Shown here: positions 53,541 to 61,847 of the stretch, piece by piece | How the letters are laid out: every line of letters begins with the position of its first letter | How positions within the stretch are numbered: the stretch's first letter is position 1 | Origin: Micromonospora sp. FIMYZ51 | Lineage (GTDB): Bacteria > Actinomycetota > Actinomycetes > Mycobacteriales > Micromonosporaceae | Direction: 5' to 3' | NCBI RefSeq assembly: GCF_038246755.1 | Contig: NZ_CP134706.1 | Span: forward strand, 3,534,001-3,598,000 | Length of the DNA: 64,000 bases | Position numbers and translations under genes: made by a program | Notes under the pieces: model-generated | What the model saw: the letters and a program-made list of their open reading frames with translations, nothing else | Database searches by the model: none | Told to the model about the DNA's origin: nothing

Positions 53541-54128
53541 TCAGACGTGCCGGTTCTTGCCGGCGATCATGTCGACGAGGGTGTCGGTGAGGTCTTCGGC
53601 GGAGACGCCTCCCCACTTCGGGTCGGCGAGCTGGCCACTGGCTTCCAGGCCGGCGATCCCGTTCGCGCTGCTGATGAGCAGGGCCGCGTATCGGCGGGCG
53701 TCCTGCTCGCCCACCAGGTCGGCGACGACGGCCAGGAACTCGGTCTGGCTTCGCTGGGCGGCCCGGGCGAGTGCGGTGGGGTCGCCGGGCGGGTTGCTGA
53801 ACATGAGCTTGTAGAGGTGTGGCTGAAAGCGGCCGATGTCGATGAGCGCAAGGAGGCCGCCGCGCATCTTTTCGGCGGCCGACAGGCCCGGTTGCGCGCG
53901 AAGCGCCTGCATGCGGTCTCCGAGCGTGTCCCATGCCCGGGTCCCGACGGCGATCAGCAGGCTCTCCTTGTCGAGGAAGTGCCGGTAGGGCGCTCCGCGG
54001 GTCACTCCGGCGCGGGCCCCCACCGCGCGCAACGTCACGGCGTCGAGGCCACCGGAATCGAGCAGCTCAGCGGCCGCGTCGAGCAGGGCGCGACGGGTGG
54101 CAGCGGCTGATTCGGCACGGCTGATCAT
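53541..54128 (-). CDS. TetR-family repressor
   Basis: 195 residues. N-terminal HTH: TRRALLDAAAELLDSGGLDA, VTLRAVGARAGVTRGAPYRH. The C-terminus (LYKLMFSNPPGDPTALARAA) fits the TetR_C_13/WHG group. The ATG at 54128 is 13 bp after a TAGTAT box, so leaderless. Divergent from the SDR gene, with three TGACnnnGTCA palindromes in the shared region: most likely an autoregulator that also represses the SDR. Confidence 0.92.
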   Translation of the reverse strand: MISRAESAAATRRALLDAAAELLDSGGLDAVTLRAVGARAGVTRGAPYRHFLDKESLLIAVGTRAWDTLGDRMQALRAQPGLSAAEKMRGGLLALIDIGRFQPHLYKLMFSNPPGDPTALARAAQRSQTEFLAVVADLVGEQDARRYAALLISSANGIAGLEASGQLADPKWGGVSAEDLTDTLVDMIAGKNRHV

Positions 54129-54134
54129 GCGGAC

Positions 54135-54221
54135 GATACTAGTCCGATTGTGATGACTAAGTCACTTCAACCAGTTGACGTTGTCATCTCGGTGCCGCAG
54201 ACTCAAGAGATGACAACGTCA
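54135..54221. promoter_or_regulatory. Shared control region with three TGACnnnGTCA operators
   Basis: TGACTAAGTCA (54154-54164), TGACGTTGTCA (54176-54186) and TGACAACGTCA (54211-54221). The last two are part of a 14-bp perfect inverted repeat GACGTTGTCATCTC (54177-54190) / GAGATGACAACGTC (54207-54220). The -10 boxes of the two divergent genes overlap at GATACTAG (54135-54142). Confidence 0.75.
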
Positions 54222-55100
54222 TCTGAAACTCGGGAACTCGTGATCGTGACCGGGGCATCGACCGGCATGGGTGCAGCCACCGCGCGGGAACTGGCTCGGC
54301 GGGGCTTCCATGTCCTCGCCGGCGTACGGCGCAACAGCGACGGGACGCGCCTGCGGGCCGACCACATCGAGCCGGTGACCCTCGACATCACCGACCCCGA
54401 CCACGTCGCCGCGCTCGCCGCACGTGTCGAGCGGGGTCCGCAGCCGCTGCGGGCGCTGGTCAACAACGCCGGCGTCCCTGGCGCCGGCCCGGTCGAGGTG
54501 ATGCCGCTCAGCGAATGGCGGCGCATCTTCGAGGTGAACCTCTTCGGCCACGTCGCCGTCACCCAGGCCCTGCTTCCCGCGCTGTTACGCGGCAAGGGGC
54601 GCGTCGTCAACATCAGCTCCCTCAACGGCAAGATCTCGATGGCCGGCTACGGACCGTACGCCGCAAGCAAGTTCGCGATGGAGGCGATGAGCGACGCGCT
54701 GCGCAACGAGTTGGCTCCCCACGGCGTGCAGGTGGTGGTGGTCGAACCGGGCGGCGTCAAAACCGAGATGTCCCGCGTCGGCCTCGCCGCCCTCAGCCGC
54801 CTCGACGAAGCGATGACACCCGAGCAGAACGCGCGCTACGGCACTCTGATGCAGGCGATACCCGCCCACGTGGCGGCGTTCACCGAGGCCGGCGTGACCT
54901 CCGACGTCGCCGCGAAGAGAATCGCCAGAGCGGTGACCGACGCCAGGCCCCGCACCCGTTACACCATCGGCGCGACGGCTGCCTTCCTCATCCGGGCCTC
55001 CCGCATCCTTCCCGACCGGGTGCTCGACCGGATGACAACCTCCGACCTCCGCAAGCACTACCCGCCCCAGAACCGGGACCGAACGACCGCTGCATGGTGA
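54150..55100 (+). CDS. Short-chain dehydrogenase/reductase (classical SDR)
   Basis: 316 residues from GTG 54150, which is at near-leaderless distance from GATACT; ATG 54210 (MTTSSETRELVIVTGAS) is the alternative and would fit typical SDR length (296). NAD(P) site VIVTGASTGMGAATARELA, NNAG as LVNNAGVPGAGPVEV, catalytic Ser (VVNISSLNGK), Tyr-x3-Lys (YGPYAASKFAMEAM). Oxidises or reduces an unknown alcohol/ketone. Probably repressed by the divergent TetR protein. Confidence 0.9.
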   Translation: MMTKSLQPVDVVISVPQTQEMTTSSETRELVIVTGASTGMGAATARELARRGFHVLAGVRRNSDGTRLRADHIEPVTLDITDPDHVAALAARVERGPQPLRALVNNAGVPGAGPVEVMPLSEWRRIFEVNLFGHVAVTQALLPALLRGKGRVVNISSLNGKISMAGYGPYAASKFAMEAMSDALRNELAPHGVQVVVVEPGGVKTEMSRVGLAALSRLDEAMTPEQNARYGTLMQAIPAHVAAFTEAGVTSDVAAKRIARAVTDARPRTRYTIGATAAFLIRASRILPDRVLDRMTTSDLRKHYPPQNRDRTTAAW

Positions 55101-55234
55101 GCACATCTGGCCGCGATCCGCGCGCCTGCAACCGCTCACCGGAGCTGCCTTCGCCCTGGCAGCCAACCGGGTGCTTCGGCCCGACGCCGCCCCGACCACC
55201 GTGCTACAGCTGCACGGGCGTGCGTGGCCGAAGC

Positions 55235-55436
55235 TCAGGGGCGGCTCGCGTCGGTTCTGATGCCGCTGACGAAGGCGGTCCAGGCCACGGGGGTGAAGCT
55301 CAGGGTTCCGGCGGCGGGTGCCTTGGAGTCGCGTACGTCGATTTCGGTGCCTCGGTTGCGGACCTCGACGCACTGGCCGTTGCTGCCGGAACGGCTCGAG
55401 GTGCGCCAGGCGTTACGCTCCTTGCTCGCTCAGCAC
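55235..55436 (-). pseudogene. DUF397 gene with a one-base frameshift
   Basis: The frame ending at TGA 55237-55235 encodes RNAWRTSSRSGSNGQCVEVR, DSKAPAAGTLSFTPVAWTAF and VSGIRTD, a normal DUF397 domain, but has no ATG, GTG or TTG before an in-frame stop at 55432. A GTG at 55436 with CCCGGAG upstream reads VLSEQ in the neighbouring frame; removing one A at 55422-55424 (CAAGGAG to CAGGAG) joins the two into VLSEQERNAWRTSSRS. The usual XRE partner gene is not seen. The surrounding 55101-55672 gap has no other gene I can support. Confidence 0.75.
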
Positions 55437-55672
55437 CTCCGGGCCGCCGACCTCCGTCCGCAGGGACGCCCCGGAGCGGATGGCGTGCAGCCGCAGCGGG
55501 CCACCAAGGCATGGAGACACAGCGCTTCATTAACAGAGTCGCTGTGGCCGACTTTGATACATGCCAGAGGTGATTGTTACCCCACACCGGAACATCGGCG
55601 ATCTTCTTTGTAACCAAGCCATTACAGCCCGCACACTCCTGTGTGTCATCTTCCGGTCGAATGGAGGAACAC

Positions 55673-56761
55673 ATGCGTCTCCGATCGTTCGTCAGCGCAG
55701 CGCTGGCTGCCGTCCTGGCCGCCGCCGGCGCACTCATGCCAGCGGCACCTGCCGCAGCGGCCACCGCTGACCGCTGGGGGTTCGCCTACGTCAAGGACCC
55801 CACCGTGCCGGTTTGGACCGTGCTTGACACCACCCGGCAGTGGGGAAGCTGGAAGACGGCATTCCCGGCCGCCTGGGCCGACGGCATCAAGCTCGCACCT
55901 GGTCGATTCCAGGTCCGCTTCCCGCAGGTGGGCGCCGGCTCGCGGGGCGTGCCGCACGTGACCCCGGTGAACCGGAGCGGGCACTACTGCGAGGTGGTTC
56001 GCTGGGGCCAGTCCGGCGCCGACCAGATCGTCGACGTGCAGTGCCACAGGCCCGGCGGCACGCGCGAGGACACCCCGTTCACCGTGCTCTGGACGACCAG
56101 CTCGGGCCTGCTGCCGGCCGGCAACTCCCATGCGTACGTGCAGTGGGCTGGCGGCGCGATGACGCAGTCGTACAACTCCACGGGCATGGTGAACGCGGTC
56201 GGGGCGTTCGGCGTCGGGCAGTACGCGGTGCGGCTGCCCGGGGTGGGGCTACCCGATTTGCTCGCCGGCAACGTGCAGGTCACCGCCGTGCAACCGAACG
56301 CCGCTCCCCGCCGGTGCAAGGTCAACTCCTGGGGCCCGCTCAGCACCTACGTGCAGGTGGAGGTCTTTTGCTTCGACCAGGCCGGCGCGTTCACCAACAC
56401 CGACTTCGTCCTCTCGTACCACCGCCGGCGGTCGGTGATCGGCTCCTTCGGCCCGCCGACGTACATCGGATACGTGGGCACCGCCGTCGGCGGGCCGACC
56501 AACGACAACTCGATGGTCGGTGTCGGTGCCAACACGGTGGTGCCGCTGGCCCCCACCGGCCGATTCCTGGCGACTTTTCCGCAGATCGGCGTCAGGGAGA
56601 CGCATGCCCAGGTCGTGGCGCAGGGCCCTGGCAGCAACTACTGCCATCTCACCCAACCCTGGTCGTACACCACTGATGTCGAGGTCGACGTGATCTGCTT
56701 CGACAACGCCGGCGTGATCACCCCGCACCGCTTCCTGGCCACCTTCACCTCCCGGGTCTGA
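55673..56761 (+). CDS. Secreted repeat protein of unknown function
   Basis: 362 residues, ATG 55673 with GGAGGAAC. Signal peptide (ALAAVLAAAGALMPAAPAAA), then three to four repeats of about 80-90 residues. Each opens with a WGFAYV / SHAYVQW / YIGYVGT strand, has a xRFQVRFPQVG / YAVRLPGVGLPD / FLATFPQIGV strand, and ends with a cysteine strand (IVDVQCHRPGG, VQVEVFCFDQAG, VEVDVICFDNAG). It resembles a family of actinobacterial exported proteins I know only as hypothetical. The upstream 160 bp are unusually AT-rich for this window and contain CACAC-TCCT-GTGTG (55632-55645). Confidence 0.8.
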   Translation: MRLRSFVSAALAAVLAAAGALMPAAPAAAATADRWGFAYVKDPTVPVWTVLDTTRQWGSWKTAFPAAWADGIKLAPGRFQVRFPQVGAGSRGVPHVTPVNRSGHYCEVVRWGQSGADQIVDVQCHRPGGTREDTPFTVLWTTSSGLLPAGNSHAYVQWAGGAMTQSYNSTGMVNAVGAFGVGQYAVRLPGVGLPDLLAGNVQVTAVQPNAAPRRCKVNSWGPLSTYVQVEVFCFDQAGAFTNTDFVLSYHRRRSVIGSFGPPTYIGYVGTAVGGPTNDNSMVGVGANTVVPLAPTGRFLATFPQIGVRETHAQVVAQGPGSNYCHLTQPWSYTTDVEVDVICFDNAGVITPHRFLATFTSRV

Positions 56762-56767
56762 CGCCGG

Positions 56768-56992
56768 TCAGCGTCGGCGGCGGGCCTCCTCCGGCCGCCG
56801 CCGACGGGCGTACGGCAGCACGAACAGGTACAGACCGGTGAGCAGAAGCAGGGCCAGCGGGAGCAACGGCAGGTAGAACACCCACTCGACGGGGTCGGCC
56901 TGCGCGACGGCGACGAAGGCGACGACGATGGTCACGGCGAACGTGACGGACGTCCAGCGATGGGTCTGTCGGACAGCGTTGTTCCAGTTCAT
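56768..56992 (-). CDS. Small membrane protein
   Basis: 74 residues from ATG 56992 (GGAGGTCGCC upstream). Two membrane helices (TSVTFAVTIVVAFVAVAQA; FYLPLLPLALLLLTGLYLFV) and a basic tail (RRRRPEEARRRR). The N-terminal MNWNNAVRQTHRWTSV pattern recurs in small actinobacterial proteins annotated as membrane proteins. Function unknown. The 3' end overlaps the hairpin that ends the convergent gene. Confidence 0.75.
   Translation of the reverse strand: MNWNNAVRQTHRWTSVTFAVTIVVAFVAVAQADPVEWVFYLPLLPLALLLLTGLYLFVLPYARRRRPEEARRRR
56772..56806 (+). terminator. Hairpin after the secreted repeat protein
   Basis: CGTCGGCGGCGG (56772-56783) pairs with CCGCCGCCGACG (56795-56806), 10 bp after the stop. It also encodes the Arg-rich tail of the convergent small membrane protein. 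Confidence 0.65.
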
Positions 56993-57182
56993 GGCGACCT
57001 CCGTGGCGTTGAGCAGCTCCCGGCCCGGCATCACCCACCCGGCGGGATGTCCTGGGGCAAGCTTGCTGCCCTCCGGCGGCGGGCGCTTCTCTATTCCTGA
57101 CCGCTCTGCCGGAGTGCGGTGGCCATTCGGTCGCCGACGTATTCGCCTGGCCGGCTCGGCGGGCGGCGAGCAGACTGGCGTG

Positions 57183-58295
57183 GTGAGCTTCCTGCCCGGT
57201 CTGGAGCTGTCCCGGCGCTTTCACGCCGAGGTGGTCGCGCCCGTGCTCGACCAGGAGTTTCCCGGCCTCCGGTACGCCGCCGGGCGCCTCGACGGCGGCT
57301 CGGAGCTGCTCGGCCTGGACACGCCCCGGTCGAGCGACCACGACTGGGGCTGCCGGGTGCAGCTGTTCGTCGGTCCGGCCGACGTGCACCGGGCCGAGCA
57401 GGTGGTGGCCGCCGTGGACGCCGCGCTGCCGGCCACGTTTCTCGGCCTGCCGACCCGTTTCGCCGGGGCCGAGGACGTGCTGCTGGGCGTGGCGGGGGAG
57501 GACGGTGTCCGGCACGGGGTGACGGTGCACGAACTGGGCGCCTGGTTCCAGGGCCGGCTGGGCTTCGATCCGGCGCGGGGAGTGTCCACGCCGGACTGGC
57601 TGGCGGTGCCGACCCAGCGGCTGGCGGAGCTGACCGGCGGTGCGGTCTTCCATGACGGCCTCGACGGTGCGCTCACCCGAGCCCGTACGACCCTGCGGTG
57701 GTATCCCGATGACGTGTGGCGGTACGTGTTGGCCGCCGCGTGGACCAGGGTGGCGCAGGCCGAGCATCTGCCGGGTCGGTGCGCCGAGGTCGGCGACGAG
57801 GTGGGCAGCCGGATGGTGACCGCCGGTCTCGCCCGCGACCTGATGCGCATCGGCCTGCTGACGCGGCGCTGCTGGCCGCCGTACGACAAGTGGCTGGGCA
57901 GTGTGTTCGGTCGGCTGCCGGAGGCGGCGCCGGTGACGGCGGCGCTGGCCGATGCCCTCGGTCCCGGCGAGTGGCCGCGGCGGCAGGCGGGCCTGGTCGA
58001 GGCTCTGGAGGCGGTGGCGGCCTGGACGGACCGGGCCGGACTCGCCGAGCCGGTACGGGCCCGGGCGGTCCCGTTCCACACCCGTCCGTTCCTGGTGTTG
58101 CACGCCGGCCGGGTCGCCACCGGGTTGCGGTCGGCGATCACCGACGGACGGCTGCGGGCGCGTCCGCTGACCGGGGCGGTCGACCAGTTCGTGCACAGCG
58201 TGGACGTACTCACCCATCCCGAGCGGGCCCGCCGGGTGGCCGACGCGCTCAACGAGGCGGACACCATCGGCTACCGCGACCCAAACGAGCGTTAA
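57183..58295 (+). CDS. DUF4037 nucleotidyltransferase-like protein
   Basis: 370 residues from GTG 57183, 12 bp after CAGACT (leaderless type). The nucleotidyltransferase signature is GSELLGLDTPRSSDHDWGCR (the Gly-Ser and the D-x-D pair). The helical C-terminal half with DDVWRYVLAAAWTRVAQAEH and KWLGSVFGRLP matches DUF4037. Related folds transfer nucleotides to antibiotics, proteins or RNA; the target is unknown. The last codon's stop lies in the -10 box of the next gene. Confidence 0.82.
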   Translation: MSFLPGLELSRRFHAEVVAPVLDQEFPGLRYAAGRLDGGSELLGLDTPRSSDHDWGCRVQLFVGPADVHRAEQVVAAVDAALPATFLGLPTRFAGAEDVLLGVAGEDGVRHGVTVHELGAWFQGRLGFDPARGVSTPDWLAVPTQRLAELTGGAVFHDGLDGALTRARTTLRWYPDDVWRYVLAAAWTRVAQAEHLPGRCAEVGDEVGSRMVTAGLARDLMRIGLLTRRCWPPYDKWLGSVFGRLPEAAPVTAALADALGPGEWPRRQAGLVEALEAVAAWTDRAGLAEPVRARAVPFHTRPFLVLHAGRVATGLRSAITDGRLRARPLTGAVDQFVHSVDVLTHPERARRVADALNEADTIGYRDPNER

Positions 58296-58305
58296 GCTAA
58301 GTGGG
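58293..58305 (+). promoter_or_regulatory. Leaderless promoter of the acyl-CoA dehydrogenase gene
   Basis: TAAGCT (58293-58298) begins on the stop codon of the previous gene and is 12 bp before GTG 58305. Confidence 0.45.
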
Positions 58306-59447
58306 TGACTGTCGACCGGATCCTGCCCACCGACGAGGCGCACGACCTGCTGGAGTTGGCTACCGAACTCGCCGACCGGGAACTCGCCCCGAGAGCCGTC
58401 GAGTACGAGCAGCGCGGCAAGTTCCCCCGGGACGTGCTGCGCACGTTGGGCCGGGCCGGTCTGCTCGGCCTGCCCTACCCCGAGGAGCACGGCGGCGCCG
58501 CCCAGCCGTACGAGGTCTATCTCCAGGTACTGGAGATCCTGGCCAGCCGCTGGCTCGCCGTCGCCGAGGCGGTAAGCGTGCACACCCTCTCCTGCTACCC
58601 GGTCGCCGAGTTCGGCACCGAGGAGCAGCGCAAGCTGCTGCCCGACATGATCGGCGGCGAGTTGCTGGGCGCGTACTGCCTCTCCGAGCCGCAGGGTGGT
58701 TCGGATGCCGCCGCGCTCACCACGAAGGCGGTCCGCGACGGGGACGCGTACGTGGTGACCGGCACCAAGGCCTGGATCACCCACGCGCAGGTGGCCGACT
58801 TCTACAACATCTTCTGCCGCACCGGCGGTCCGGGCGCGCGGGGCATCTCCTGCCTGCTCGCCGACCGCGCCACCGCGGGCATCCACCCGCAGGCGGCCGA
58901 GCGCACCATGGGCCTGCGCTCCTCGCCGGTGGCGCAGATCGCCTTCGACGACGCCCGGGTGCCGGCCGACCGGCTGATCGGTGGCGAGGGCAGCGGCTTC
59001 ACCATCGCCATGTCCGCGCTGGACTCCGGCCGGCTCGGCATCGCCGCCTGCGCGGTCGGCCTGGCCCAGGCGGCACTGGACTACGCGGTGGAGTACGCCC
59101 GGCAGCGCCAACAGTTCGGCCGCTCGATCATCGACTTCCAGGGGCTCGGGTTCACCCTGGCCGATGCGGCCACCCAGATCTCCGCCGCCCGGGCGCTGAC
59201 GCTGGCCGCGGCCCGGCTGCGCGACGCCGGTCGGCCGTACTCGATCGAGGCGGCCAAGGCGAAGCTCTTCGCCACCGACATGGCGATGCGGGTGACCACG
59301 GACGCGGTGCAGGTGCTGGGCGGCGCGGGCTACGTGGCCGACCACCCGGTGGAGCGGTTCATGCGCGAGGCGAAGGTGCTCCAGATCGTCGAGGGCACCA
59401 ACCAGATCCAGCGTCTGGTGATCTCCCGCGCCCTGGCGAAGGGCTGA
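58305..59447 (+). CDS. Acyl-CoA dehydrogenase
   Basis: 380 residues. FAD enzyme of beta-oxidation or branched-chain/aromatic acid catabolism. N-terminal helical domain (LLGLPYPEEHGGAAQPYEVY), beta domain with GAYCLSEPQGGSDAAALTTK and YVVTGTKAWITHA, C-terminal FGRSIIDFQGLGFTLADAAT, and the catalytic glutamate in QIVEGTNQIQRLVISRAL. Length normal. The acyl-chain preference is not readable. An Lrp-type regulator follows on the same strand. Confidence 0.93.
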   Translation: MTVDRILPTDEAHDLLELATELADRELAPRAVEYEQRGKFPRDVLRTLGRAGLLGLPYPEEHGGAAQPYEVYLQVLEILASRWLAVAEAVSVHTLSCYPVAEFGTEEQRKLLPDMIGGELLGAYCLSEPQGGSDAAALTTKAVRDGDAYVVTGTKAWITHAQVADFYNIFCRTGGPGARGISCLLADRATAGIHPQAAERTMGLRSSPVAQIAFDDARVPADRLIGGEGSGFTIAMSALDSGRLGIAACAVGLAQAALDYAVEYARQRQQFGRSIIDFQGLGFTLADAATQISAARALTLAAARLRDAGRPYSIEAAKAKLFATDMAMRVTTDAVQVLGGAGYVADHPVERFMREAKVLQIVEGTNQIQRLVISRALAKG

Positions 59448-59507
59448 CCGGGCGCGACCCGGGCCGACCGACGAGGCCCTGGTGACGGGCTGACCGAGCG
59501 AGGCGGT

Positions 59508-59538
59508 CCGCCCGCCGAACGTGCCGCTCGGCGGGCGG
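59508..59538 (+). terminator. Terminator after the acyl-CoA dehydrogenase gene
   Basis: CCGCCCGCCGA (59508-59518) pairs with TCGGCGGGCGG (59528-59538); 9-base loop. Confidence 0.75.
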
Positions 59539-59565
59539 GTCGTCGCGCCGGCGGCTCGTACCCGG

Positions 59566-59580
59566 TAAGTTTGCACGCCG
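59566..59580 (+). promoter_or_regulatory. Leaderless promoter of the Lrp-family gene
   Basis: TAAGTT (59566-59571), 14 bp before GTG 59580; no ribosome binding site. Confidence 0.5.
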
Positions 59581-60074
59581 TGGAGGAGATCGACCGCGCC
59601 ATCGTCGCCGCGCTGACCACGGACGGCCGGCTGTCGTACACGGACCTCGCGGAGAAGGTCGGCCTGTCGGTCTCCGCGGTGCACCAGCGGGTACGCCGGC
59701 TGGAGCAGCGTCGGGTGATCAAGGGCTACGCGGCCCGGGTCTCCTTCGAGGCGCTCGACCTGCCGCTTACCGCGTTCGTGGCGATCCGGCCGTTCGATCC
59801 GTCGCAGCCCGACGACGCGCCGGAACGGCTGGCCCATCTACCGGAGATCGACTCGTGCTATTCGGTGGCGGGCGACGACTTCTACCTGCTGTTGGTGCGG
59901 GTGGCCGGTCCGGCGGACCTGGAGCGGGTGCTCCAGGAGATCCGCACCTCCGCCAACGTCACCACCCGGACCACTGTCGTGCTCTCCACCCCCTACGAGC
60001 ACCGCGCGCCGCAGGTCGGTCCGGACATCCTGAACCACCGGCGGCGGGGCGGTGCGACCGAGCCGGCGGGTTGA
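59580..60074 (+). CDS. Lrp/AsnC-family regulator
   Basis: 164 residues from GTG 59580; a TTG at 59571 is in frame but overlaps the -10 box. HTH: EEIDRAIVAALTTDGRLSYT, DLAEKVGLSVSAVHQRVRRL; RAM effector domain: LTAFVAIRPFDPSQPDDAPE, IDSCYSVAGDDFYLLLVRVA. Probably senses an amino acid. Whether it controls the neighbouring acyl-CoA dehydrogenase is not shown by the sequence. Confidence 0.92.
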   Translation: MEEIDRAIVAALTTDGRLSYTDLAEKVGLSVSAVHQRVRRLEQRRVIKGYAARVSFEALDLPLTAFVAIRPFDPSQPDDAPERLAHLPEIDSCYSVAGDDFYLLLVRVAGPADLERVLQEIRTSANVTTRTTVVLSTPYEHRAPQVGPDILNHRRRGGATEPAG

Positions 60075-60211
60075 CCGCCCCGACCCGGCGGCCTGCGGTG
60101 ACCGATGGTGACCGACCACTCACCTCGGCGGCCGGTGGGATCCGGTCGAACGGGCCGAGCAGGGCGGAAACCGAGCCACCCCCGGTGCGGTCGATCTGCC
60201 TCGGACGGGGC

Positions 60212-60217
60212 TAGGAT
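60212..60217 (+). promoter_or_regulatory. Possible -10 box of the surface-polymer operon
   Basis: TAGGAT in the 265-bp gap before the leader peptide; no clear -35. Transcription would start near 60224 and give a leader containing the two palindromes at 60253 and 60277. Confidence 0.35.
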
Positions 60218-60252
60218 CCAAGCCGAATTCTGCGTGAGCACGACCTGGACTG

Positions 60253-60288
60253 GGTGTCGACGCCGAGCCAACAGCCGGTGTCGACACC
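60253..60288. promoter_or_regulatory. Two tandem operator-like palindromes
   Basis: GGTGTCGACGCC (60253-60264) and GGTGTCGACACC (60277-60288); the second is a perfect 12-bp palindrome. Centres are 24 bp apart, close to two or so helical turns. Confidence 0.5.
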
Positions 60289-60339
60289 TGTTGCCGTGGT
60301 ACCGGGGCCGCCGCACGCAGCCTGCAAGGGGAGGATGAG

Positions 60340-60396
60340 ATGTACCGATCGACACGATTGCGGTTCACCCGTACGGTGCCCGGGGTCCGCTCATGA
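60340..60396 (+). CDS. Short leader peptide coupled to the pyruvyltransferase-like gene
   Basis: 18 residues, MYRSTRLRFTRTVPGVRS, with a strong site (AGGGGAGG) before ATG 60340. Its TGA (60394-60396) overlaps the ATG (60393-60395) of the next gene. That gene has no site of its own (CGGGGTCCGCTC before ATG), so its translation probably depends on this short frame. Arg-rich; no known family. Confidence 0.5.
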   Translation: MYRSTRLRFTRTVPGVRS

Positions 60397-61847
60397 CCCG
60401 CATCCTCATCCGCGCCGGCAAGAGCCCGCTGACCGTGCTGTCGCACGAGCAGAGCCTGTCCGCGTCGAGGCTTGGCGTGTTCGGCTCGAACTCCGGCAAC
60501 ATGCTCTTCTACAGCGCGGTGTTCCGGGTGATCAGCGTGCCCGGCGCCGAGGTGGTCGCCAACTCGTACGTCCACGAGCGTCCGATCCACCTCGGCCGGT
60601 ACATCCAGCGGACGAATGAGGAGTTCGACCGGTTCATCCTGCCGATGGCGAATTCCTACCGGGACACCTTCCTGCCGCACCTGGAGCGGCTGGCCAAGGT
60701 CATCGAGAAGCTGAAGATCCCGGTCACCGTGGTCGGCATCGGCGCCCAGCTCCCCTACGGCACCGACTTCGACACGCTGCCCGACGATTACAAGCGGGTC
60801 GTCAAGCGGTTCACCCGGGCCGTGCTGGACCGCTCCGCCTCGATCGGCGTACGCGGCGAGTACACCGCCCGCATGTTGAAGTACCTGGGCTTCGGCGACG
60901 AGCACGTACGCGTGATCGGGTGCCCGTCGATGTTCGGCAACGGTCCGCTGGGCCCGTTGGTGCGCAAGGTCGACAGGTTGTCCTACGACAGCCCGATGGC
61001 CATCTCGTACACCCCCAAGGTCAAGGGGGTCGACCGGCTCGTCGAGGCCAACACGAACCGCTACCCCAACAGCGTCATCGTGCCCCAGCAGCATCACCGG
61101 CTCGCCCTGATGCTGTGGGGGGAGAACCCGGCCCGGCTGGCCAACCGGCGGATGCCGGTGCACACCGAGCACCCGCTCTACGAGAACGACCGGATGCGGT
61201 TCTTCGTGGACGCCTCGACCTGGGTCGAGTTCATGGCCGAGCAGCACTTCGCCTTCGGCACCCGGATCCACGGCAACGTCGCCGGCGTGCTGGCCGGTAC
61301 GCCCTCGGTCGTGCTGGCACACGACTCCCGTACCGTCGAGCTCGCCGAGTACCACGGCATTCCCTACCGCCTCTACGCGGACCTGCCGCCCGACGTCGAC
61401 GCGCAGCGGCTCTACGAGGAGGCCGACTTCGATGCCTTCGAGCCGCGGCAGGCCGAGACCTTCGCGACCTACGTGAAGTTCCTGGAACACAACGACATCG
61501 AGCACGTCTTCCAGCCGGGCAAGGCGAACCCGGAGTACGACAAGGCACTGGCGAACGCCAAGTTCCCCGGTCCGGTCCACACGCTGATGGCCTCCGACGT
61601 CGTCGGGCGTCGCCAGGTGATGTCCCGCCTGCGCTGGCTGCGGCAGGGCCACGACGGTGACCTTGAGCGGTCCGCCTACGCATTCGAACCACCATTCCGC
61701 GAGCCGCGCGGACAGCAGTCGCTCGAGGAGCGGGTGACCCGATTGGAGCAGGAGCTGAAGGTGCAGCAGAACTTCCTGGCCAGCTGGCGTGGCCGGGTGA
61801 GCCGGGCATTGCGGATCGGCCCGTCGTCGGTGGGGGTTCGGCGGTGA
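60393..61847 (+). CDS. Polysaccharide pyruvyl transferase family protein
   Basis: 484 residues. Family marks: FGSNSGNMLFYSAVFRVI, VTVVGIGAQLPYG, SIGVRGEYTARMLKYLG, VIGCPSMF, FAFGTRIHGNVAGVLAGTPS and VVLAHDSRTVELAEYHGIP. GT-B-like fold; known members add pyruvate ketals to wall polymers. The last 60 residues form a coiled coil (SLEERVTRLEQELKVQQNFL). Overlaps the next gene by 4 bp (GTGA), so the two act on the same surface polymer. Confidence 0.85.
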   Translation: MTRILIRAGKSPLTVLSHEQSLSASRLGVFGSNSGNMLFYSAVFRVISVPGAEVVANSYVHERPIHLGRYIQRTNEEFDRFILPMANSYRDTFLPHLERLAKVIEKLKIPVTVVGIGAQLPYGTDFDTLPDDYKRVVKRFTRAVLDRSASIGVRGEYTARMLKYLGFGDEHVRVIGCPSMFGNGPLGPLVRKVDRLSYDSPMAISYTPKVKGVDRLVEANTNRYPNSVIVPQQHHRLALMLWGENPARLANRRMPVHTEHPLYENDRMRFFVDASTWVEFMAEQHFAFGTRIHGNVAGVLAGTPSVVLAHDSRTVELAEYHGIPYRLYADLPPDVDAQRLYEEADFDAFEPRQAETFATYVKFLEHNDIEHVFQPGKANPEYDKALANAKFPGPVHTLMASDVVGRRQVMSRLRWLRQGHDGDLERSAYAFEPPFREPRGQQSLEERVTRLEQELKVQQNFLASWRGRVSRALRIGPSSVGVRR

